Under the pieces are notes generated by a model that was given only the letters and a program-made list of their open reading frames with translations, searched no databases and was not told the DNA's origin. Positions 1-5,470 of a stretch of DNA of 5,596 nucleotides are shown in pieces; the stretch's first letter is position 1; the number at the start of each line of letters is the position of its first letter. Position numbers and translations under genes: made by a program. Where the stretch lies: positions 1 to 5,596 of the forward strand of contig CAZIYI010000018.1 in NCBI GenBank assembly GCA_964543485.1. The letters run 5' to 3'. The stretch is from UBA2259 sp964543485 (GTDB lineage: Bacteria; Patescibacteriota; Dojkabacteria; SC72).

Positions 1-1767
1 TCAGGTTCTGATATATATGTTGGGGGTGGTTTTACTAGTATCGGAGGGCAAGCTAGGAATTATATAGCCAAATTGAACAATACAACTGGAGCAGCAGATA
101 TTTTATGGAACCCAAATGCGAATGACTGGATTAATACAATAGCCGTTTCTGAGACAGATGTTTACGCTGCTGGATGGTTTACATCAATTGGGGGACAAAC
201 AAGGAATCGTATTGCAAAACTTAATAGTACAAATGGCGAAGCTATTTTGAGCTGGGATGCAAGTGTGAGCAATCCGACAGTATATATGTGGGTGAATGAT
301 ATTGAGATTTTTGGCACAGATTTATATGTAGGAGGATATTTTGACTCAATAGCTGGTGTTCCTCAACAAGCCTGTGTAAGAATAAACTCTATAACTGGTT
401 TAGTAGATCCTAATTGGAACCTAGAAATATCACTAGCAGGAACTTCTATTGTTTATTCACTAAAAATCCTAGAATCCTCTGTAATTGTTGGGGGACAATT
501 TCTTTCCATAAAAGGCGAAGATATTTCCCAACTTGCTAAAGTTGATATTAATACAGCAAATCTAGATATCTATTTTAATCAATCTCCCCCCTCTATGATT
601 TCAGTTATCGCAATACAAGATAGAAGATATTGGTTTGCAACTGAATACCAGTTTCCATTCCTTTCCACATACACTCTTGAATCTACACCTCCGACAGTAT
701 CACTTAATACTCTTCAGAATTCTCAAATTTCAGAAGAGACTCCTACTTTTACAGGGATCTCTACTGATGCAAACGGTTCGATTAGTAATGTTGAGTTTCA
801 AATTGATTCAACAGATGGAACTTGGAGTAACTGTCTACCAGATGATGGAACTTTTAATGAACAATCTGAGACATTCTTATGCACTCCATTATTAGCACTT
901 TCAGAAGGTTCACATACCATATATGTCAGGGCGAAAGATTCAAATGATAATGTAACGTCAATTGGTTCTTATGGTTCTAAAACGTTTACAATCGACACGA
1001 CAATTCCAACTCTTTATATATCGGAAATAGATAATTACAAGGTAACACCAACAAGATGGCTTATAAACAAAAGACCACTATTTGAGGGTATAGCAGATCC
1101 TAATACTACAATACAAGTCCAAATCTCTGCTGCAAATATTTCTACTTCAATTACATCTAATTCTAACGGGTACTGGTTCTGGAAAAGTACCACAGACCTG
1201 CCTCTTGGTACATATCAAGTAAAATTCTCATCTACAGACAGTGCACTAAATGTTACCCAAGTATCTGTAACTCTAGTTGTTATGAATACTTTTAACAACA
1301 ACATTGAAGAAACAACTCCACCAGAAGAGGAAGTTGAACCCCTAATTGAAGAAGAAAATGAACAAGAACCAGAGGAAGAACAATCTCAAGGGGAGAATAC
1401 AATACAAACCCTACAGTTTGTAGATAAAGATGGTAATCCATTAGTTAATGCATTTGTAGTAATAGGGGGTAGTGAGTATTACACAGATAGTAATGGGCAG
1501 ATACGAGTAGTTGGTTTAGAGGAAGGTAAGAGTTACAAAGCCAAGGTAGAACATAACGGAGTAAAGTATGAAACAGAGGTCTTAGGAGCGAGTGGAGAGA
1601 ATGGTAGTATACAAGTACAAATAACAGAGGAAGATATATCTAATGGTTTAGACCTAAAGAGTATCCTAATATATTCAGGTATAGGTGTAGTTATACTCTT
1701 TTTCTTAATACTACTGGTTAGAAAAAAGAAAAAGCGAGATGATTATGAGAATTTAAATCAAGCTTAA
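1..1767 (+). CDS. Surface protein with delta-60-like repeats, Ig-like domains and C-terminal membrane anchor (5' partial)
   Basis: The frame is open from base 1, giving 588 visible residues; the start lies upstream. The TTG at 73 sits inside a repeat and is not a start. Modules in order: four repeats of about 50 residues (about 4-208) of the delta-60 type, each with a Y/V-x-G-G-x-F-x-S-I-x-G core followed by an A-K-L-N-like strand; an Ig-like module (about 229-338) with C278 and C294 as a possible disulfide; a second Ig-like module (about 339-428) with an N-G-Y-W-F-W core; a Glu/Pro-rich linker (about 435-461); a carboxypeptidase-regulatory-like beta domain (about 468-542, D-K-D-G-N-P-L-V then T-D-S-N-G-Q); one transmembrane helix (about 554-573); and a tail opening R-K-K-K-K-R, which fits the cytoplasmic side. 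There is no LPXTG motif. The likely role is a surface-displayed adhesion or structural protein; the ligand is unknown. Family assignment of modules is by eye. Confidence 0.9.
   Translation, partial: SGSDIYVGGGFTSIGGQARNYIAKLNNTTGAADILWNPNANDWINTIAVSETDVYAAGWFTSIGGQTRNRIAKLNSTNGEAILSWDASVSNPTVYMWVNDIEIFGTDLYVGGYFDSIAGVPQQACVRINSITGLVDPNWNLEISLAGTSIVYSLKILESSVIVGGQFLSIKGEDISQLAKVDINTANLDIYFNQSPPSMISVIAIQDRRYWFATEYQFPFLSTYTLESTPPTVSLNTLQNSQISEETPTFTGISTDANGSISNVEFQIDSTDGTWSNCLPDDGTFNEQSETFLCTPLLALSEGSHTIYVRAKDSNDNVTSIGSYGSKTFTIDTTIPTLYISEIDNYKVTPTRWLINKRPLFEGIADPNTTIQVQISAANISTSITSNSNGYWFWKSTTDLPLGTYQVKFSSTDSALNVTQVSVTLVVMNTFNNNIEETTPPEEEVEPLIEEENEQEPEEEQSQGENTIQTLQFVDKDGNPLVNAFVVIGGSEYYTDSNGQIRVVGLEEGKSYKAKVEHNGVKYETEVLGASGENGSIQVQITEEDISNGLDLKSILIYSGIGVVILFFLILLVRKKKKRDDYENLNQA
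10..624 (+). repeat. Four degenerate protein-level repeats (delta-60 / propeller-like)
   Basis: Units start at about 10, 157, 319 and 478 and are 49 to 54 codons long. The shared core is D-x-Y-x-G-G-x-F-T-S-I-G-G-Q, followed by an R-I-A-K-L-N-like strand, a turn with T-x-G, and a W-(N/D) position. Units 1 and 2 are the most alike. Units 3 and 4 lose the core progressively, and a broken fifth unit (about 625-680) leads into the Ig-like part. The repeat is visible in protein but poorly conserved in DNA, so it is an old duplication. More units probably lie upstream of the window. Confidence 0.8.
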
Positions 1768-2964
1768 TTGTATTACTTTATTATTCACAGTATCTTTAAA
1801 GAAGTTTTCTGTTGGGAATATCGGTAGTGTATATAGGTATTTATTAGTATGTAATGCTTTCTTAACAACATCTTTATGTTTAATATAGAATTTGTTTACA
1901 TTATTTAAATACATTAGTATATCCTTAATACTCTTTTCACTATCTAGGTATACATCTTCAGTATTAATATCTATTCTTTCTTGAGTAATAGGGTTTACAT
2001 ATGCGAATTTAATGTTTTCATTTAACTGTCTTACACAATTTATTATCTCATAGAAATATATATTCCCTATTAAATTGTTTCTTAAATTTCTTTTAGTAAA
2101 GAAAGGAAAATCTCTTGTGTTATGAACAATATCCCATTCATTAAGACCAAATTTCGCACTGTATGCTTTATCTAAAACATTTACGAGAACTGCAGACATC
2201 ATAAGGAATATTTGAATCTTTTCTTTAAATTCCGGTTTTTTAAACTGTTTACCAGTTTTGTAATCAATAATTTGAATTGGTGATTTAGGGAAATCTTCAG
2301 GTATACATATTTCATCAATTACTGTTGGTACCTGTAGGTTAGAATCATTAAAAAAGATATTACTAATTGAGAGTACTTCATTTATGAGTAATGTTTTGTT
2401 GGGATTCAAATTCTTGTCTGGAATTTTTGATGTGTTGTTAAAAAAACTCTGAAGATCTTTCAAAGGTATTGTACCATTCTCCCACATATTCCTTATTTTA
2501 TTTGGGGATACAGTATAGTTAGTATGCCCTAGGGGTGTGAAGTCTTGACCATTCATTCTCCATTCATTCCAGTAAGCTTGTGATTGATTATTAGTATTTA
2601 AATCTGTTAAATCTAAAAGCTTTAACAATCCATAGTAGTAATCATTATTATGGTAAGGAAATGTATTCTTAAAATCGTTTAATGTTGGTTGTCTATTTAA
2701 ATATTCAGATCTTTGAAATAACTGATAATAGTATGTTAAAGCATGTATCTGTGTACCGTAGATTGCCCAATGTGCGTTCTCTAATACTTTCTTTTCATCT
2801 GTCTCTGATTCATTTCTGAGATCTTTTAATATAGTAAGCTCATCGCTATCTTTAAATTTGTCATAGATATATGAAAGGGATTCAAATTGAGAAGGGGAAA
2901 CTCTACAGCCCTCTGGTTTAATTCTTACATACTGATCTTCCTGTTTCTGTTCTTTATCTTGCAT
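1753..2964 (-). CDS. Stand-alone RecB-family PD-(D/E)XK nuclease
   Basis: A 403-residue protein that appears to have a complete RecB/Cas4-type catalytic core. The N-terminus has V-S-P-S-Q-F-E-S-L (22-30), like the opening S-x-S helix of this family. Motif I is G-T-Q-I-H (His74). A Glu-bearing strand (E196) is followed by V-I-D-E with Asp217, then I-I-D-Y-K-T-G-K with Asp234 and Lys236, then the Q-I-F-L-M helix (Gln251). The expected activity is metal-dependent DNA cleavage in the cytoplasm. No helicase motifs are present, and there are only three scattered cysteines, so there is no Fe-S cluster as in Cas4 or AddB. The His74-Asp217 spacing of 143 residues is long, implying an inserted helical region. 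The ATG at 2964 is the only good start, as an in-frame TGA lies shortly upstream; no Shine-Dalgarno is visible. It follows the peptidase-like gene by 32 nt and is probably co-transcribed. Its substrate is unknown; DNA repair and processing of imported DNA are both possible. Confidence 0.82.
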   Translation of the reverse strand: MQDKEQKQEDQYVRIKPEGCRVSPSQFESLSYIYDKFKDSDELTILKDLRNESETDEKKVLENAHWAIYGTQIHALTYYYQLFQRSEYLNRQPTLNDFKNTFPYHNNDYYYGLLKLLDLTDLNTNNQSQAYWNEWRMNGQDFTPLGHTNYTVSPNKIRNMWENGTIPLKDLQSFFNNTSKIPDKNLNPNKTLLINEVLSISNIFFNDSNLQVPTVIDEICIPEDFPKSPIQIIDYKTGKQFKKPEFKEKIQIFLMMSAVLVNVLDKAYSAKFGLNEWDIVHNTRDFPFFTKRNLRNNLIGNIYFYEIINCVRQLNENIKFAYVNPITQERIDINTEDVYLDSEKSIKDILMYLNNVNKFYIKHKDVVKKALHTNKYLYTLPIFPTENFFKDTVNNKVIQLSLI

Positions 2965-2996
2965 CAGATTTTGTATTAGATGGATAGCTATACTAT

Positions 2997-3404
2997 TTAT
3001 TCTTCTATCATTTCTGTATATGCAGTTATATCATCTATTAATAATGTATATTTCTCAGTTTCAAAGTTACTGGTTGATACTACATAGCTCTCAACTCTAT
3101 CTTCAAATATTATTTCTTCAATTATTCCTATTTTATTTAACCCATCATTATTAAACAAAACAACATCCCCTTCATTTAGTGATGTATTGCTTTTAATACA
3201 TTGATTAAGTATTAGTAAAGAGCCCTTAATTAAAGTGGGCTCAAGAGAGTCTGATGATATATTTGTAGGATACATGCAACCAAGCTCCCCCCAGTTATCT
3301 GGTATATACTGTCCTTTTTGTCTTGAAAAAAAATAATAATATCCGAATGCTAATGCAAAGAGTATTAGAACAGTTCCTACGATATTTCTTAATGTATAGT
3401 TCAT
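2997..3404 (-). CDS. Membrane-anchored signal peptidase I-like (S24/S26 fold) protein, divergent
   Basis: A 135-residue protein with one N-terminal membrane helix (about 7-26) and an outer domain of the LexA/signal-peptidase fold. S-D-S-L-E-P-T (51-57) matches the S-x-S-M-x-P-T box, with Ser53 as the nucleophile and Leu in place of Met. It is followed by the usual strand (K-G-S-L-L-I-L) and by E-G-D-V-V-L-F (78-84), which matches the family's G-D-V-V strand. The general base is unclear. Lys91 lies 38 residues after Ser53, close to the spacing in short Bacillus-type enzymes, but the usual K-R-V-I-G context is gone. The His and the T-K-G-D box of the SipW type are absent (S-T-S-N-F-E instead). 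It may be a specialised protease or an inactive relative. It is short for a housekeeping signal peptidase. It lies 18 nt after the Excalibur gene and 32 nt before the nuclease gene. Confidence 0.7.
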   Translation of the reverse strand: MNYTLRNIVGTVLILFALAFGYYYFFSRQKGQYIPDNWGELGCMYPTNISSDSLEPTLIKGSLLILNQCIKSNTSLNEGDVVLFNNDGLNKIGIIEEIIFEDRVESYVVSTSNFETEKYTLLIDDITAYTEMIEE

Positions 3405-3422
3405 ATATTTAACATTGTATAA

Positions 3423-3920
3423 CTAAGAATTACCTAAAGGTAGGGCCTCACATGCCTCCCCATCATTATCTCCGTCTAATCTATTTAAATCATTGTCTAC
3501 ACCACCAACCTTTTCAAAGAAATTCTGTGCTTCTGGTTGAGTAGAGAAGTCGTCACAGTTATATTCATCTGCGTATTTACCCTCTGTTTCATTTGTAGTA
3601 ACGTTTCCTAGTTTATCAAACAGTAGATTCCCTTTCTCATCTCTTCCGATTTCAGATTCTTGAAAAGATTTTGTTTCCCAAAGTTTCTCTAAATCGTAAT
3701 CTTTTTCAAATACTTCAAGTCCTAGGGCAGCTAGTAGAAAGACTCCTGCTATTGCAAGAAATATACGTGCTTTTTCCCAGAAGATAAAAAGAATGATAAC
3801 TATGAGTAAGAGTGTTCCAATAATTCCTAATCTAAGTTTTCTATTTGACCTTAGTTCGGAGAGTTTAGAAGTAGTATCTTTAGTTTCTACTACTTCTTTT
3901 TCCTTTACTTGCTCATCCAT
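3423..3920 (-). CDS. Membrane protein with C-terminal Excalibur calcium-binding domain
   Basis: A 165-residue protein. The first 30 residues are charged and probably cytoplasmic, ending R-S-N-R-K-L-R. Two hydrophobic segments follow (about 31-48 and 52-69), separated only by W-E-K-A-R. After an acidic linker comes an Excalibur domain (about 119-161): Y-N-C-D-D-F-S-T-Q-P-E-A-Q-N-F-F, then D-G-D-N-D-G-E-A-C-E with Asp149, Asp151 and Asp153 as likely calcium ligands, and L-P. Cys122 and Cys157 are the usual pair of this domain. Excalibur domains are typically extracellular and are often found on surface proteins and secreted nucleases. It is the first gene of a likely operon with the peptidase-like and nuclease genes, and a promoter lies upstream. 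The ATG at 3920 is the first start after the promoter, and no Shine-Dalgarno is seen. The domain call is firm; the role is unknown. Confidence 0.85.
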   Translation of the reverse strand: MDEQVKEKEVVETKDTTSKLSELRSNRKLRLGIIGTLLLIVIILFIFWEKARIFLAIAGVFLLAALGLEVFEKDYDLEKLWETKSFQESEIGRDEKGNLLFDKLGNVTTNETEGKYADEYNCDDFSTQPEAQNFFEKVGGVDNDLNRLDGDNDGEACEALPLGNS

Positions 3921-3948
3921 AATTAAAAAACAATTAACTTATTATTTA

Positions 3949-3976
3949 ATTATATATGAACAGATATATAGTTCAA
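3949..3976 (-). promoter_or_regulatory. Sigma70-like promoter for the Excalibur / peptidase-like / nuclease unit
   Basis: On the minus strand there is TTGAAC (3971-3976), a 16-bp spacer and a perfect TATAAT (3949-3954). Transcription would start near 3942, leaving a leader of about 20 nt with no Shine-Dalgarno before the ATG at 3920. A TGAAC-N9-GTTCA dyad (3957-3975) covers most of the -35 box and the spacer, and could be an operator. The surrounding DNA is very AT-rich, which raises the risk of chance matches. Confidence 0.5.
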
Positions 3977-3986
3977 GAAGTAATAT

Positions 3987-4466
3987 TTAGGATATCTGTT
4001 TATGTATATCTTTTGCCCAGTTTGTAGCTCTTTGAAGTTCTCCATTAAGTAAAGGACCATCCTTTTCTTTAACGAAGAATCCTTCTGGGTGTATTACTGG
4101 TATACCTCCGTACATTTTTAATATTTTTTCAATTTTAGGAGCAGCATATCCAATTGTTTTAACTAAGATTTTAAGGGGGAAGTTCAAATTAGATTCTTTA
4201 AATCTAGTATCAAAACTACATACTTTAACTCCGTTGAGTTTTCCTAATGGAATCTTTTTTAGAAATGATTGGAGGGTAGGTTTTGCATTACCTCCGTGGG
4301 TAGGGGAGCCAACTATTAGTACTTCGATATTGTCTAAATCATCTGGTGTGGTTTTTTCAACAGATAGTACCTTCACTTTGTATGTTGAGGGAAATACGCT
4401 AGATATCGTCTTGGCAATTAGCTTAGTATTTCCATACATTGTGTCATAGAGTATTAGTATATTCAT
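3987..4466 (-). CDS. Flavodoxin-like FMN-binding protein
   Basis: A 159-residue cytoplasmic protein of flavodoxin length. The first strand M-N-I-L-I-L-Y leads into the phosphate-binding loop D-T-M-Y-G-N-T (8-14), which matches the flavodoxin T/S-x-T-G-N-T loop. A second FMN loop is seen at G-S-P-T-H-G-G (53-59), and a third loop is likely around F-D-T-R-F-K (85-90). The C-terminal part P-E-G-F-F-V...G-P-L-L-N-G-E-L-Q-R-A-x-x-W-A (127-151) is typical of the single-domain flavodoxin-family proteins found in many bacteria and archaea. It probably carries electrons or acts as a small FMN reductase; partners are not visible here. The start codon is 8 nt after the stop of the three-helix membrane gene, so the two are probably co-transcribed. 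No Shine-Dalgarno is present. All FMN loops are present, so it looks functional. Confidence 0.88.
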   Translation of the reverse strand: MNILILYDTMYGNTKLIAKTISSVFPSTYKVKVLSVEKTTPDDLDNIEVLIVGSPTHGGNAKPTLQSFLKKIPLGKLNGVKVCSFDTRFKESNLNFPLKILVKTIGYAAPKIEKILKMYGGIPVIHPEGFFVKEKDGPLLNGELQRATNWAKDIHKQIS

Positions 4467-4474
4467 TGTTAGAA

Positions 4475-4786
4475 CTACGAAAGAAAAAAGAGAGAAAATA
4501 TTGAAAACAATACAATTAGAATTATTGCAAATATCAATACTGTTTTAAAAAAGAGTCTTATACCTTTCTCTTTATTTCCTTCTAGGTATAGCATTACGGG
4601 TTGGTAAAAGAATATATATCCCATTACTGCTACAGAGAGTGTGAATAGGGAAAGAATCATTATTGGTGTAACAAACTGAGCGATACCAGTATTAATTTCG
4701 TTATCTGCAACTATATTTATTGCAAATACAACTACAACGATATACAGTAGGGCTACTAGCGAATTTATCAATGGATTCTTTGACAT
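4475..4786 (-). CDS. Small three-helix membrane protein of unknown function
   Basis: A 103-residue protein with three predicted membrane helices (about 8-25, 39-61 and 78-102). The loop between helices 2 and 3, Y-Q-P-V-M-L-Y-L-E-G-N-K-E-K-G-I-R, is positively charged and should be cytoplasmic, which puts the N-terminus inside and the C-terminus outside. From memory, the segment L-S-L-F-T-L-S-V-A-V-M-G-Y resembles an unnamed membrane protein that recurs in Candidate Phyla Radiation genomes; I cannot verify this here. No catalytic motif is visible. It has its own strong promoter, with the -10 box ending 6 nt before the ATG, and is followed after 8 nt by the flavodoxin-like gene. No function is assigned. 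Confidence 0.8.
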   Translation of the reverse strand: MSKNPLINSLVALLYIVVVVFAINIVADNEINTGIAQFVTPIMILSLFTLSVAVMGYIFFYQPVMLYLEGNKEKGIRLFFKTVLIFAIILIVLFSIFSLFFLS

Positions 4787-4792
4787 AATAAA

Positions 4793-4821
4793 ATTCTATT
4801 ATTGCTTATATATTAAGTCAA
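4793..4821 (-). promoter_or_regulatory. Strong sigma70-like promoter of the three-helix protein / flavodoxin unit; predicts a leaderless mRNA
   Basis: On the minus strand there is TTGACT (4816-4821, 5/6 to consensus), a 17-bp spacer and TAGAAT (4793-4798, 5/6). Only 6 nt separate the -10 box from the ATG at 4786, so the first transcribed base should be at or next to the A of the start codon. It lies in the 44-nt gap after the six-cysteine gene, which therefore need not be co-transcribed with the genes downstream. Confidence 0.65.
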
Positions 4822-4830
4822 GATACAATA

Positions 4831-5304
4831 CTACTCTAATTCCAAAAGATTTTCAGGAGTTACCCATTTTCCATTTGGTAAGCTATTACATGCCATTGCA
4901 GCATCGGATACTGTTTCTTGTGTATATCCTCCTGCACCTTCCTCATATACCCATGCAATTGATTCCATAACTGATCCTCCATTCATTTGACATCCACCGA
5001 ATTCAGAATATGGGCAGGCATTTGTTGAGTATGTTCTTCCTTCACCACAGTTTAATTCTGCCGAATCATTATCTGCCCACATGGAGCCAATATAGTCAAT
5101 GCAGTTACTTGAGTTAGGGATATCATTACAACTACCGTATACAGTTCTTTTGTCTGTTTCTTTTAGAGCTTCTTCAACAGATTCTAAATCAATATCTTCA
5201 TCAATCTCTATGCCAGGGGCAAGGAAATCTAATTTTCCTTCTAAGAAATAATAGAGTAATGCTGCAGATCCTAAAACTAATATTACTATTAACACTTTAT
5301 TCAT
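4831..5304 (-). CDS. Membrane-tethered exported protein with a six-cysteine domain
   Basis: A 157-residue protein. The N-terminus M-N-K followed by a hydrophobic helix (about 4-20) acts as an uncleaved anchor or signal peptide; there is no lipobox cysteine. An acidic stretch (about 32-50) precedes the domain. The domain (about 58-147) has six cysteines at 59, 68, 86, 97, 105 and 139, enough for three disulfides, which supports an extracytoplasmic location. Landmarks are C-I-D-Y-I-G-S, Y-S-T-N-A-C-P-Y and G-G-C-Q. The C-x-x-Y-x-G-S ... T-Y-S-x-x-x-C-P ... G-x-C layout recalls unnamed Cys-rich repeats in secreted proteins of several bacteria; this is from memory and not verified. The gene is probably monocistronic, with a perfect TATAAT 5 nt before the ATG and a separate promoter for the next gene. 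Its function is unknown. Confidence 0.78.
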   Translation of the reverse strand: MNKVLIVILVLGSAALLYYFLEGKLDFLAPGIEIDEDIDLESVEEALKETDKRTVYGSCNDIPNSSNCIDYIGSMWADNDSAELNCGEGRTYSTNACPYSEFGGCQMNGGSVMESIAWVYEEGAGGYTQETVSDAAMACNSLPNGKWVTPENLLELE

Positions 5305-5309
5305 ATTTA

Positions 5310-5338
5310 ATTATATTACTTTTTAGATTTGTTTACTA
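5310..5338 (-). promoter_or_regulatory. Promoter of the six-cysteine gene with consensus TATAAT; predicts a leaderless mRNA
   Basis: On the minus strand a perfect TATAAT (5310-5315) ends 5 nt before the ATG at 5304. The best -35 at 17-bp spacing is a weak TAGTAA (5333-5338, 3/6). The inverted repeat 5341-5365 and its A/T tracts lie directly upstream of this -35 and could replace it, acting as an activator site or UP element. Confidence 0.5.
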
Positions 5339-5340
5339 TT

Positions 5341-5365
5341 TGATTTTTTAATTTCTAAAAAGTCA
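5341..5365. repeat. 10-bp inverted repeat next to the promoter of the six-cysteine gene
   Basis: The arms are TGATTTTTTA (5341-5350) and TAAAAAGTCA (5356-5365), with a 5-nt loop ATTTC. Nine of ten positions are complementary; the odd one is a T-G pair on the plus strand, which would be a U-G wobble in a plus-strand RNA. It may be a DNA operator just upstream of the minus-strand -35 or an RNA hairpin. No U-tract follows on either strand, so it is not a typical terminator. Confidence 0.45.
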
Positions 5366-5470
5366 TTATCATTCTGTGTATACTTGTGATAAGTTATAGG
5401 TGAGGATACTATCGAGTGGTATATTAAAAAATATATTTATAAGGTAGGACATTGTATAAAAGTGATGAGA
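5366..5470. other. AT-rich intergenic stretch without a gene
   Basis: No reading frame of useful length is seen on either strand. It holds a small hairpin (5379-5398; arms TATACTT and AAGT-T-ATA with one bulged T, loop GTGAT) and a TATAAA (5455-5460) that could be the -10 box of the folded segment that follows on the plus strand. No good -35 accompanies it. A 12-codon frame starting GTG-ATG at 5462 is too short to call a gene. Confidence 0.5.

Noticed and set aside
73..75. TTG as start codon of the surface protein
   Set aside because: The same frame is open to base 1 and encodes a matching repeat core upstream; the TTG lies inside a repeat unit.
635..895. 86-codon plus-strand frame
   Set aside because: It lies wholly inside the surface-protein gene in another frame and has no recognisable domain.
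3793..3990. 65-codon plus-strand frame
   Set aside because: It is mostly antisense to the Excalibur gene, with no motif and no independent start signal.
4234..4449. 71-codon plus-strand frame
   Set aside because: It is antisense to the clearly real flavodoxin-like gene.
4804..4816. CTTA-N5-TAAG dyad in the spacer of the 4793-4821 promoter
   Set aside because: Four-bp arms in AT-rich DNA are too weak to support an operator.
5420..5435. TATATT-AAAA-AATATA inverted repeat
   Set aside because: It is composed only of A and T and is expected by chance in this stretch.
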